Below, piece after piece: positions 1 through 5,980 of a DNA stretch of 9,355 bases; position 1 is the stretch's first letter; each line of letters opens with the position of its first letter. The notes under the pieces are model-generated. The model saw only the letters and a list, made by a program, of their open reading frames with translations. It was not told where the DNA came from and did no database searches. Both the position numbers and the translations under genes were made by a program. The stretch is taken from assembly GCA_949511925.1 (NCBI GenBank), contig CATEYX010000131.1:1-9355 (forward strand), written 5' to 3'. Source of the stretch: Cryomorphaceae bacterium (lineage in GTDB: Bacteria > Bacteroidota > Bacteroidia > Flavobacteriales > BACL11).

Positions 1-156
1 TACTGAATCTCCAATTTTCAATGCTGAACGGTATTCACGCTCTTGCTTTTGTTTTTTTATTTGCGGACGAATCATAAAAAAATACATTACGGCAAATATC
101 ATACCGAACATAATTAATGATGAAGTTCCCGTTCCTGCTGATTGTAATAATATCAT
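1..156 (-). CDS. yajC: YajC, preprotein translocase accessory subunit (partial, C-terminus beyond the left edge)
   Basis: The reverse strand from ATG at 156-154 gives 52 residues with no stop before the edge. The N-terminus is short, then comes one hydrophobic segment (about residues 14-29), followed at once by RPQIKKQKQ, the hallmark of YajC: a single membrane helix ending in a basic R-P-Q cluster that begins the cytoplasmic domain. YajC associates with SecDF in the inner membrane and assists Sec-dependent export; in other bacteria it is small and non-essential. About half of the usual 90-110 residues should be visible. The start lies 2 bp after the stop of the DUF1573 lipoprotein gene, so the two are probably co-transcribed and perhaps translationally coupled. 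There is no Shine-Dalgarno-like sequence. The identification is by recognition of the helix plus motif and is quite secure despite the truncation. Confidence 0.9.
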   Translation of the reverse strand, partial: MILLQSAGTGTSSLIMFGMIFAVMYFFMIRPQIKKQKQEREYRSALKIGDSV

Positions 157-158
157 AC

Positions 159-611
159 TTATTTTTTTTGAGGAACAATTACATTCCCATTTATAGTTAT
201 CACTTTAGTATTTGGTATTGCATTACTTACTAAAGTAACGGTTTTATTTTGTTTTCCTGATTTCCCTGCGCTATTGAAAGTAACTTTAATTGCAGCCTCC
301 TCCCCTTTTGCAATAGGATTTTTAGGCCACTCAGGTACTGTACAACCACAACTTCCTTTTGCAGCGGTAATGATAAGATCGGCATCACCAGTATTTTTTA
401 AAATAAAGTCATGTGTAACCGATTCCCCTTGTTGCATTTCACCAAAGTTGTAACTAGTTTCGAGCATTTCAATATTAGGTGTCAGCACTTTTTCAGCTTT
501 GCTATTTGCTGTAAGTGGGCTACTCACTAAGTCGGTAGTTATTGATTTTTCATCTGATGATGAGCCACAAGACACTAAAGCTAAGGATAATAATAAGATA
601 AGTTGCTTCAT
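159..611 (-). CDS. DUF1573 domain lipoprotein
   Basis: This is a small exported protein of unknown exact role. I place the start at ATG 611-609, giving 150 residues. A longer reading from TTG at 629 only adds MKLKIK ahead of an already complete lipoprotein signal (MKQLILLLSLALVSC). The lipobox LVSC puts the lipidated cysteine at residue 15, followed by a Ser/Asp-rich linker (GSSSDEKS), so the protein should be anchored in a membrane facing the periplasm or cell surface. The rest is a DUF1573 domain, an Ig-like beta-sandwich: NFGEMQQGE (about 55-63), FILKNTGDADLII, and the typical SCGCT motif (87-91), with a closing strand TKVITINGNV. Family members are abundant in Bacteroidota and often sit beside nusB and yajC, as here. 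The nusB stop lies 32 bp upstream and yajC starts 2 bp downstream. The family is clear; the function is not known. Confidence 0.88.
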   Translation of the reverse strand: MKQLILLLSLALVSCGSSSDEKSITTDLVSSPLTANSKAEKVLTPNIEMLETSYNFGEMQQGESVTHDFILKNTGDADLIITAAKGSCGCTVPEWPKNPIAKGEEAAIKVTFNSAGKSGKQNKTVTLVSNAIPNTKVITINGNVIVPQKK

Positions 612-643
612 TTTAATTTTTAATTTCAAAAATAAGGTTTTTT

Positions 644-1573
644 TTAAACTAATCCTCTCCCTATTTTTTTAATTTTCCCTTCTCTAGTATAGGTTTTTAC
701 TACATTGTCCAACAAACCATTTACAAACAGTTTACTTTTTGCTGCACCATAATATTTTGAAATTTCAATATATTCATTCATGGAAACTTTTACTGGCAAA
801 TCTTCCATTGAAAAAATTTCAGCAAAAGCCATTTTCAAGAATAATTGATCCATAATTGCGATACGATCTAATTCCCAGTTTTTTGAAAATTTCACAATTA
901 TATCCTCATACTCTTTGTTGCTATTTATTGTATTACGGAATAATTTTAATGCAAATTTTTCATCCGAATTATCTTTAAATGCTGAATGAGGATTAATGAT
1001 TTTATTTTCCTTAATCTGTCCCATAACAATAGCTGCAACAAATGGCAAGTCATCAGTCCAGTATATACTTCTTTCTTCTAGTATATGATGTACTAACTCA
1101 TTATTCAATATAATTTCATTCAATGCATTGACAATAAATCTTTGATCAACATCAGCTCCTTTTTCTTCAGTAGAAATATATTTAGAATATAACTCTGACT
1201 TATACAATTCAGAGAATAACTTTCTTACAACATCATGGTCATTCTTCAACCAAATACCTGAAACTCTACTTACCTTATGCATCAAAGGATTATTGTCACG
1301 GATTAGTGCAATAAATTCATTTTCAACAAATCGTTTATTAGGATTCAAATCGTTAGCAGATGGTAAGTGTTTTTTCTTACCTTCTTCAAAGAAATTGTCA
1401 GCATGTTTCACCAACTCAATCAATAAAGAAATAATCACTAAATTAAGTTCTACCACTTCATTAATGTGCTTTAGCATTGAACGCTCAGCAACTGGCATAT
1501 TATCCTCCTTTATTGTAAAATACGAATACAATGATTGCATTACTTTTAACCTGATATGTCTTCTACTTAGCAT
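644..1573 (-). CDS. nusB: NusB, transcription antitermination factor (long Bacteroidota form)
   Basis: NusB binds boxA RNA together with NusE (ribosomal protein S10) and supports antitermination of rRNA operons. The protein has 309 residues, against about 140 for the classical form. The first residues, MLSRRHIRLKVMQSLYSYF, match the N-terminal helix (R-x-x-A/V-x-Q-x-L-Y) of NusB. Residues about 25-165 form a long, charged, mostly helical region that short NusBs lack. The conserved second half lies at about 172-293, with WELDRIAIMDQLFLKMAFAEIF (233-254), then VSMNEYIEISKYYGAAKSKLFVNGLLDNV, the typical NusB C-terminal helices. The tail is basic (REGKIKKIGRGLV). The ATG at 1573-1571 lies 6 bp after the leucine dehydrogenase stop, so nusB probably depends on that gene's transcript. 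The long form is usual in this phylum, so I do not read it as a fusion. Confidence 0.93.
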   Translation of the reverse strand: MLSRRHIRLKVMQSLYSYFTIKEDNMPVAERSMLKHINEVVELNLVIISLLIELVKHADNFFEEGKKKHLPSANDLNPNKRFVENEFIALIRDNNPLMHKVSRVSGIWLKNDHDVVRKLFSELYKSELYSKYISTEEKGADVDQRFIVNALNEIILNNELVHHILEERSIYWTDDLPFVAAIVMGQIKENKIINPHSAFKDNSDEKFALKLFRNTINSNKEYEDIIVKFSKNWELDRIAIMDQLFLKMAFAEIFSMEDLPVKVSMNEYIEISKYYGAAKSKLFVNGLLDNVVKTYTREGKIKKIGRGLV

Positions 1574-1579
1574 CTGAAA

Positions 1580-2665
1580 TTACGCGTTTTTTCTATCATT
1601 AATTCTTTGTTCAGCTATCTCTAAAGCGGCAGCATTAGTTGTTATACTCTCTAATTCCGCTTTCTTTAAAATTTCTAACGTTGTATCATAAATTGCTCTT
1701 GTTTGGTTGATAGCATGCTCTCTATCATATCCTTTAATTTCAGAATAAACATTAATTAAACCCCCTGCATTAATTAAAAAATCAGGAGCATAAACAATTC
1801 CTTTATCTGTACACAATTGTCCATCTCTTACCTCGTCAGCTAACTGATTATTGGCAGCACCCGCAATTATTTCACATTTCAATCGGCTAATCGTATCAGG
1901 ATTTACTGTTGCACCTAAAGCACATGGAGCGTAAATATCAATATCCAAATCATAGATTGCATCTCCCATTACAATTTTGGCTCCATACTGCTTAGCAAGC
2001 TCAGCCAATCGTGTTTCATTAATATCATTGATGATTACTTTTGCGCCATCATCCATTAAGTGTTTTACTAGGTTTTCCCCTACATGTCCAATTCCTTGAA
2101 CAAGTACTATTTTACCGTCTAAATTATCGCTTCCCCATTTGTATTTTGCAGCTGCTTTCATACCCATAAACACACCAAAAGCAGTAACTGGTGAAGGATC
2201 ACCACTACCTCCCATACTTTCAGGAATTCCTGTAACATGCTTAGTTTCCATACGCACATACTCCATATCCTTAGTATTCATACCAACATCCTCTGCAGTA
2301 ATGTATTTACCACCTAAGCTGTCGACAAACTGACCAAATTTACGCATTAACGCTTCAGTTTTTTCAGTATTAGCATCTCCAATAATCACTGCTTTCCCGC
2401 CTCCTAATTCCAAACCAGAAATAGCCGCTTTAAACGACATTCCTCTTGACAAACGCAATACATCTTGAATAGCATCCTCTTCATTAGCATAATCCCACAT
2501 ACGCGTACCACCAAGAGCAGGACCTAAAGTTGTATCGTGAATAGCAATAATTGCTTTTAATCCTGTAACTGTATCATTGCAAAAAACAACTTGCTCATGT
2601 CCCAATAAACTCATTTTACTTATCACAAATCCTTCTTTTTTAGCTTTTACTTCTGTTAATGCCAT
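1580..2665 (-). CDS. ldh: Leucine dehydrogenase (Glu/Leu/Phe/Val dehydrogenase family)
   Basis: This cytoplasmic NAD-dependent enzyme oxidatively deaminates leucine and other branched-chain amino acids to 2-keto acids plus ammonium, and runs in reverse for synthesis. It has 361 residues, the usual size for leucine dehydrogenase and shorter than glutamate dehydrogenase. The substrate-domain motif LGPALGGTRMW is at 47-57. SFKAAISGLELGGGKAVI holds Lys79 and Lys91, spaced 12 apart like the substrate-binding and catalytic lysines of Bacillus leucine dehydrogenase. Asp126 in AEDVGM fits the conserved catalytic aspartate. The nucleotide-binding glycines are GIGHVG (191-196), followed by a Rossmann fold with IINDIN (211-216). 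The APDFLINAGGLINV segment near 293-306 is also typical. The ATG at 2665-2663 heads the minus-strand block and is preceded by a purine-rich stretch. Preference for leucine over valine is inferred from overall similarity and not proven by single residues. Confidence 0.93.
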   Translation of the reverse strand: MALTEVKAKKEGFVISKMSLLGHEQVVFCNDTVTGLKAIIAIHDTTLGPALGGTRMWDYANEEDAIQDVLRLSRGMSFKAAISGLELGGGKAVIIGDANTEKTEALMRKFGQFVDSLGGKYITAEDVGMNTKDMEYVRMETKHVTGIPESMGGSGDPSPVTAFGVFMGMKAAAKYKWGSDNLDGKIVLVQGIGHVGENLVKHLMDDGAKVIINDINETRLAELAKQYGAKIVMGDAIYDLDIDIYAPCALGATVNPDTISRLKCEIIAGAANNQLADEVRDGQLCTDKGIVYAPDFLINAGGLINVYSEIKGYDREHAINQTRAIYDTTLEILKKAELESITTNAAALEIAEQRINDRKNA

Positions 2666-2693
2666 TTCTTTTTCTTGTATTAAATTATATTAT

Positions 2694-2723
2694 TTAATCA
2701 GATAAGTATACTTTAAAAATTAA
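2694..2723. promoter_or_regulatory. Symmetric palindrome in the divergent intergenic region (possible operator)
   Basis: A perfect 10-bp palindrome AAGTATACTT lies at 2704-2713. Five bases out on each side are TTAAT (2694-2698) and its complement ATTAA (2719-2723), centred on the same point, so the pattern is arm-N5-core-N5-arm. It lies between the leucine dehydrogenase start and the promoter assigned to the ABC transporter, where a dimeric regulator could act on either gene. The region is very AT-rich, so chance is a serious alternative. I could not identify a clear minus-strand -7/-33 pair for the dehydrogenase gene. Confidence 0.3.
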
Positions 2724-2740
2724 TTTCTTCTCATTTTTAA

Positions 2741-2769
2741 ATTGGACGCGAATTTACTTATTATTTTTG
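2741..2769 (+). promoter_or_regulatory. Bacteroidota-type promoter for the ABC transporter gene
   Basis: The -7 box is TATTTTTG at 2762-2769, an exact fit to TAnnTTTG. ATTG at 2741-2744 can serve as the -33 element, with a 17-bp spacer, at the short end of the range known for flavobacterial promoters. Transcription would begin near 2775 and leave a leader of about 24 nt before ATG 2799. The TTG of the -33 element is the same TTG that would be the first codon of a longer reading of the gene, which argues against that start. Confidence 0.55.
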
Positions 2770-2798
2770 GCTTTTTAAATAAAGTAACTCAACAATTA

Positions 2799-4544
2799 AT
2801 GAAACACTTATTTTACCTCAATAAATTCTTTTGGAAATACCGAATATTACTAGCAATAGGTACTGTTTTTATTATCATAGCCAACTTGTTTGCCCTTTAC
2901 CCTGCTGAATTTGTAAGGAAAGCCTTTGATGCAGTAATTCTCAGTATGAATACAGGAAACACATCAAACACAAGCGAGATACTTATAAAATATGGTAGCT
3001 TAATTGTTTTGTTTGCCATACTCAAAGGTATCTTTATGTATTGCATGCGACAGACAATTATTGTAATATCAAGGAAAATAGAATATGATTTAAAGAATGA
3101 AATTTACCAACAATATCAAGCTTTAAGCATCTCGTTTTACAAAAAAAATAAAACTGGAGATTTGATGAATAGAATATCGGAAGACGTAAGTAGAGTACGT
3201 ATGTACTTAGGCCCTGCTCTTATGTATGCTATCAATATATTTGTCTTGTTTTTACTCGTGATTAGTAAAATGCTAAGCATAAGCACTACGCTAACAATTT
3301 ATGTGCTTTTGCCTTTACCTATACTTGCTGTTTCAGTTTATTTTGTGAGTAGTACTATGAATAAAAGAAGTGAAAAAGTACAAGCACAACTTTCGGACAT
3401 TACTACTGTTGCTCAAGAAACTTTTTCTGGAATAAAAATTATTAAATCGTTTAGTAATGAAGATAATGCCTTAGAGGTATTTATGAATAGTTGCAAAAGC
3501 TACACCAAGCGACAATTAGAACTTGTAAAAATAGAAGCCTTGTTTTTTCCTTTGATAATTTCCATGATTGGAGTTAGTAGCGTACTAACGGTTTATATTG
3601 GAGGGCTGGAAAGTTTTAATGGGAATATCAGCACAGGAAATATTGCTGAGTTTATTATTTATGTAAACATGTTGGCTTGGCCTGTAGCTTCAATTGGTTG
3701 GATTACTTCTTTAGTGCAAAGATCAGCAGCTTCACAAGAAAGAATAAACGATTTTCTTTTGCTTACTTCAGATATTGAGAATAATACAAGCGAACACACA
3801 CCCGTTGAAGGTGATATTGTATTTAATGAAGTTAATTTAAGCTATACTGACACTAATATTCAAGCCTTAAAAAACATAAGCTTTACACTAAAAGAAGGAA
3901 ACACGCTTGGGATTTTCGGTAAAACAGGAAGTGGGAAGTCAACTATTGCTAACCTAGTTTGCCGCTTGTACGACACCTCATCTGGTAGTATTAGCTTTGA
4001 GAAAACTAACATTAAAAATTTAAACCTAAACAGCTTAAGAACTGCCATAGGCTACATCCCGCAGGACGGTTATTTGTTTTCGGGAACAATAAGAGAAAAT
4101 ATTGCTTTTTCAAGTGATAATATTGACAACCAAAAGATACTTGAAGCCGCTAAAAAAGCAGATATCTTGGATGAGATAAATAATTTTAAAGAAGGATTGG
4201 ATACTATAATAGGTGAAAGAGGTGTACAGCTTTCAGGGGGACAAAGACAAAGACTTGCCATAGCTAGAACATTTTACAAAAACCCATCACTATATATTTT
4301 TGATGACTGCCTTTCAGCAATTGACGCAACCAAGGAACAAAGAATTTTAAAACAATTGAAAGTAGAAAGTAAGGCAAAAAGCAGCATTATTATTTCACAC
4401 AGAATATCAACCCTAAAAGATGCTGATAAAATTATAGTACTTGACAATGGAGAGATAACAGAATCCGGTTCGCACATTGAATTACTTAGCCAAAAAGGAT
4501 TTTATTTCGAGATGCATCAAATACAGACAAATAAAGAATCGTAA
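2799..4544 (+). CDS. ABC exporter half-transporter (fused membrane and ATPase domains)
   Basis: This is an inner-membrane type IV ABC exporter half-transporter; the substrate (lipid, peptide or drug) cannot be told. From ATG 2799 it has 581 residues. A reading from TTG 2742 would add 19 residues but begins in the likely -33 promoter element, and MKHLFYLNKFFWKYR is a natural start. The membrane domain covers about residues 1-310, with several hydrophobic spans and the coupling segment ISFYKKNKTGDLMNRISEDVSRVR. The ATPase domain has Walker A GKTGSGKST (374-382), Q-loop YIPQDGYLFSGTIRENI, signature LSGGQ (478-482), Walker B ending in Asp502 and switch His534 (SHR). The residue after the Walker B Asp is Asp503, where Glu is usual (IFDDCLSAID). 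Such Asp-containing sites are known in BmrC/MdlA-type halves of heterodimers. No second half lies in the window. A PUR gene follows 48 bp downstream. Confidence 0.9.
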   Translation: MKHLFYLNKFFWKYRILLAIGTVFIIIANLFALYPAEFVRKAFDAVILSMNTGNTSNTSEILIKYGSLIVLFAILKGIFMYCMRQTIIVISRKIEYDLKNEIYQQYQALSISFYKKNKTGDLMNRISEDVSRVRMYLGPALMYAINIFVLFLLVISKMLSISTTLTIYVLLPLPILAVSVYFVSSTMNKRSEKVQAQLSDITTVAQETFSGIKIIKSFSNEDNALEVFMNSCKSYTKRQLELVKIEALFFPLIISMIGVSSVLTVYIGGLESFNGNISTGNIAEFIIYVNMLAWPVASIGWITSLVQRSAASQERINDFLLLTSDIENNTSEHTPVEGDIVFNEVNLSYTDTNIQALKNISFTLKEGNTLGIFGKTGSGKSTIANLVCRLYDTSSGSISFEKTNIKNLNLNSLRTAIGYIPQDGYLFSGTIRENIAFSSDNIDNQKILEAAKKADILDEINNFKEGLDTIIGERGVQLSGGQRQRLAIARTFYKNPSLYIFDDCLSAIDATKEQRILKQLKVESKAKSSIIISHRISTLKDADKIIVLDNGEITESGSHIELLSQKGFYFEMHQIQTNKES

Positions 4545-4550
4545 TTACTA

Positions 4551-4570
4551 TTTAATATATTTTAATATAT
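4551..4570 (+). repeat. Two tandem copies of a 10-bp AT repeat ahead of the PUR gene
   Basis: The 10-mer TTTAATATAT occurs twice without a gap (4551-4560 and 4561-4570), and the second copy runs into the -7 box of the PUR gene. It is a pure A/T stretch that should melt easily. It may be an UP-like or spacing element, or simple slippage in AT-rich DNA. The small palindromes inside it (AATATATT) are too weak for a terminator of the ABC gene. Confidence 0.5.
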
Positions 4571-4573
4571 TTG
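4566..4573 (+). promoter_or_regulatory. -7 box TATATTTG of a promoter for the PUR gene
   Basis: TATATTTG fits the Bacteroidota -7 consensus TAnnTTTG exactly and lies 19 bp before the ATG at 4593, which would give a leader of about 13 nt. It continues as GCTTTTAAA, nearly the same as the sequence after the -7 box of the ABC gene (2762-2769). I see no TTG at the expected -33 distance, so the promoter may be weak or rely on the A/T repeat upstream. Read-through from the ABC gene is also likely, since no terminator separates them. Confidence 0.5.
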
Positions 4574-4592
4574 GCTTTTAAAAAAATTACAG

Positions 4593-5024
4593 ATGGCTGA
4601 AAACAGAGATATAGAAGAAATTTTTTCAAAATCGGTTCGTGCAGGAAGAAGAACTTATTTTTTTGATGTAAGATCGACAAGAGCAGAAGACTATTACATG
4701 ACCGTTACCGAGAGTAAGCGTGATTTTAATGAGGACGGAACCCCTTTTTACAAGAAACATAAAATCTATCTGTACAAGGAAGATTTTGCAAAATTCAAAG
4801 AAGCTTTAAATGAAGTAAGCGACTATATAATTAAGGAAAAAGGAGAGGAAGTAATAACGAAATCAGATGTGAAAAAGAATGATATTACTGAAAATACAGT
4901 AGAGATAAAAAAAGAAAAGATAGAGGTTAAAAAGGAAAAAAAGGCTGAAGTTAAGCCCGAAATAAAAGAAGAAACATCATCAGATTTTACGGAAGTCAAT
5001 TTTGATGATTTAGGAAAGGATTAG
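4593..5024 (+). CDS. PUR family DNA/RNA-binding protein (DUF3276)
   Basis: This small cytoplasmic nucleic-acid-binding protein has 143 residues. Residues about 5-85 form a PUR domain: EEIFSKSVRAGRRTYFFDVRSTRAEDYYMTVTESKR followed by KHKIYLYKEDFAKFKEALNEVSDYI, the beta-sheet plus helix layout of PUR repeats, which bind single-stranded DNA or RNA through basic and aromatic residues. Only one repeat is present, so a dimer is expected, as in the Borrelia homologue. A low-complexity Lys/Glu-rich stretch follows (about 85-127; KKEKIEVKKEKKAEVK). The acidic tail, TEVNFDDLGKD, ends with a motif that also recurs at the end of other DUF3276 proteins as I recall them. The gene sits between the ABC gene and a strong terminator, with its own -7 box. 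Its cellular target is unknown; a role as a regulator or RNA chaperone is inference. Confidence 0.88.
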   Translation: MAENRDIEEIFSKSVRAGRRTYFFDVRSTRAEDYYMTVTESKRDFNEDGTPFYKKHKIYLYKEDFAKFKEALNEVSDYIIKEKGEEVITKSDVKKNDITENTVEIKKEKIEVKKEKKAEVKPEIKEETSSDFTEVNFDDLGKD

Positions 5025-5048
5025 TCCTAAGATCTAAAACAGATGTAG

Positions 5049-5078
5049 CCCTAACAATTTATATTGTTGGGGTTTTTT
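5049..5078 (+). terminator. Intrinsic terminator after the PUR gene
   Basis: The arms CCCTAACAAT (5049-5058) and ATTGTTGGGG (5063-5072) pair over 10 bp with one G-T pair around the loop TTAT. Six T residues follow (5073-5078). The stem starts 24 bp after the PUR stop. This is a textbook Rho-independent terminator and separates the ABC/PUR unit from the parA operon. Confidence 0.92.
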
Positions 5079-5193
5079 GATATCTTCTTTTTTTCTTAAC
5101 AACTCCCCTATTTTGTTGATAATTAGACCCAACAATCAGATGGCTATTAAACTCTAGTATCCTACTTTTATACCCGTAAAAACAAGACTAAAA
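5079..5193 (+). promoter_or_regulatory. Leader region of the parA operon (promoter not securely placed)
   Basis: Because a strong terminator precedes it, the promoter of the parA-parB-DUF5683-dapB-lepB chain should lie in these 115 bp. The best -7 candidate is TACTTTTA at 5163-5170 (one mismatch to TAnnTTTG), 23 bp before the ATG, but no TTTG lies at the proper distance upstream. An inverted repeat TTGTTG (5113-5118) and CAACAA (5130-5135) with an 11-nt gap could be an operator or a weak hairpin. No parS-like sequence (GTTTCACGTGAAAC) is present. Confidence 0.3.
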
Positions 5194-5979
5194 ATGGGAA
5201 GAATAATTGCAATCGCAAACCAGAAAGGCGGAGTTGGAAAAACAACTACCGCCATGAATTTAGCAGGATGTTTAGGGGTGCTAGAAAAAAAAGTACTCTT
5301 AATTGATGCTGATCCTCAAGCTAATGCAAGCTCGGGAGTAGGATACAATCCTAAAGAAATAGAAAAAGGAATATACGAATGTTTAGCAGGGAAAGCTACC
5401 GCCAAAGAATGTATAGTAGAAACTAAAAGCCCTAACTTGGACTTACTACCTGCTAACATTGACTTAGTGGGTGCCGAGCTGGACTTAGTAGAACTGGAAG
5501 AAAGAGAATATCGATTGAAAAAAGTATTGGTTCCTATCCGTGATGAGTATGATTTTATCATCATTGATTGTGCACCATCATTAGGTTTACTTACCCTAAA
5601 TGCACTGTCAGCATCCGATTCGGTAATTATACCTATACAATGCGAATATTTTGCCTTAGAAGGTTTAGGTAAATTACTCAATACCATAAAAATTGTACAA
5701 CAAAGGCTTAACATTGATTTAATAATTGATGGTCTACTGCTTACCATGTACGATACTCGTTTGCGCCTTTCCAACCAAGTGGTAGAGGAAGTAAAAAAAC
5801 ACTTTCAAGAAATGGTATTCAAAACTATAATTCACAGAAATGTTCGCCTAGGCGAATCTCCTTCCTATGGAGAAACCATAGTTATACATGATGCCTCAAG
5901 TAAAGGAGCCATTAATTACTTAAACCTAGCAAGCGAATTATTAAAAAAATTAGAAACAGTTAGTGTAGAAACAGAATAA
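5194..5979 (+). CDS. parA: ParA (Soj-type) chromosome partitioning ATPase
   Basis: ParA is an ATP-dependent, nonspecific DNA-binding switch protein that works with ParB to move replication origins apart. It has 261 residues, the size of the chromosomal Soj type, without the N-terminal helix-turn-helix of plasmid P1-type ParAs. The deviant Walker A motif KGGVGKTTT is at 11-19, with the signature Lys11 and Lys16. The A' motif is LLIDADPQAN (35-44, Asp38 and Asp40), and Walker B is FIIIDCAPSLG (121-131, Asp125). Residues 211-241 (TIIHRNVRLGESPSYGETIVIHDASSKGAINY) are the conserved C-terminal block, including the R-x-x-E-x-P region. The ATG follows an A-rich leader with no Shine-Dalgarno sequence. 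It is the first gene of its operon after the terminator, and parB starts 1 bp after its stop, indicating tight coupling. Confidence 0.97.
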   Translation: MGRIIAIANQKGGVGKTTTAMNLAGCLGVLEKKVLLIDADPQANASSGVGYNPKEIEKGIYECLAGKATAKECIVETKSPNLDLLPANIDLVGAELDLVELEEREYRLKKVLVPIRDEYDFIIIDCAPSLGLLTLNALSASDSVIIPIQCEYFALEGLGKLLNTIKIVQQRLNIDLIIDGLLLTMYDTRLRLSNQVVEEVKKHFQEMVFKTIIHRNVRLGESPSYGETIVIHDASSKGAINYLNLASELLKKLETVSVETE

Positions 5980-5980
5980 G

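Noticed and set aside
1293..1577. A 94-codon plus-strand frame opposite nusB
   Set aside because: The translation is low in recognisable structure, and it is opposite a clear NusB frame with no promoter or neighbours in that direction.
4554..4571. AATATATT palindromes after the ABC gene as a possible terminator
   Set aside because: The stem is pure A/T with a 2-nt loop and no following T-run of use. It would not be stable enough to stop transcription, and the element fits better as part of the PUR promoter.
5316..5774. A 152-codon open frame on the minus strand inside parA
   Set aside because: It overlaps fully with a strongly conserved gene, starts and ends inside it, and its translation shows no recognisable motif. 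It is a shadow of parA codon use. Similar shadows opposite the ABC, parB and dapB genes were left out for the same reason.
5951..5974. Direct repeat TAGAAACAG at 5951-5959 and 5966-5974
   Set aside because: It encodes the end of ParA (ETVSVETE) and is explained by repeated Glu-Thr codons. There are only two copies and no match elsewhere.
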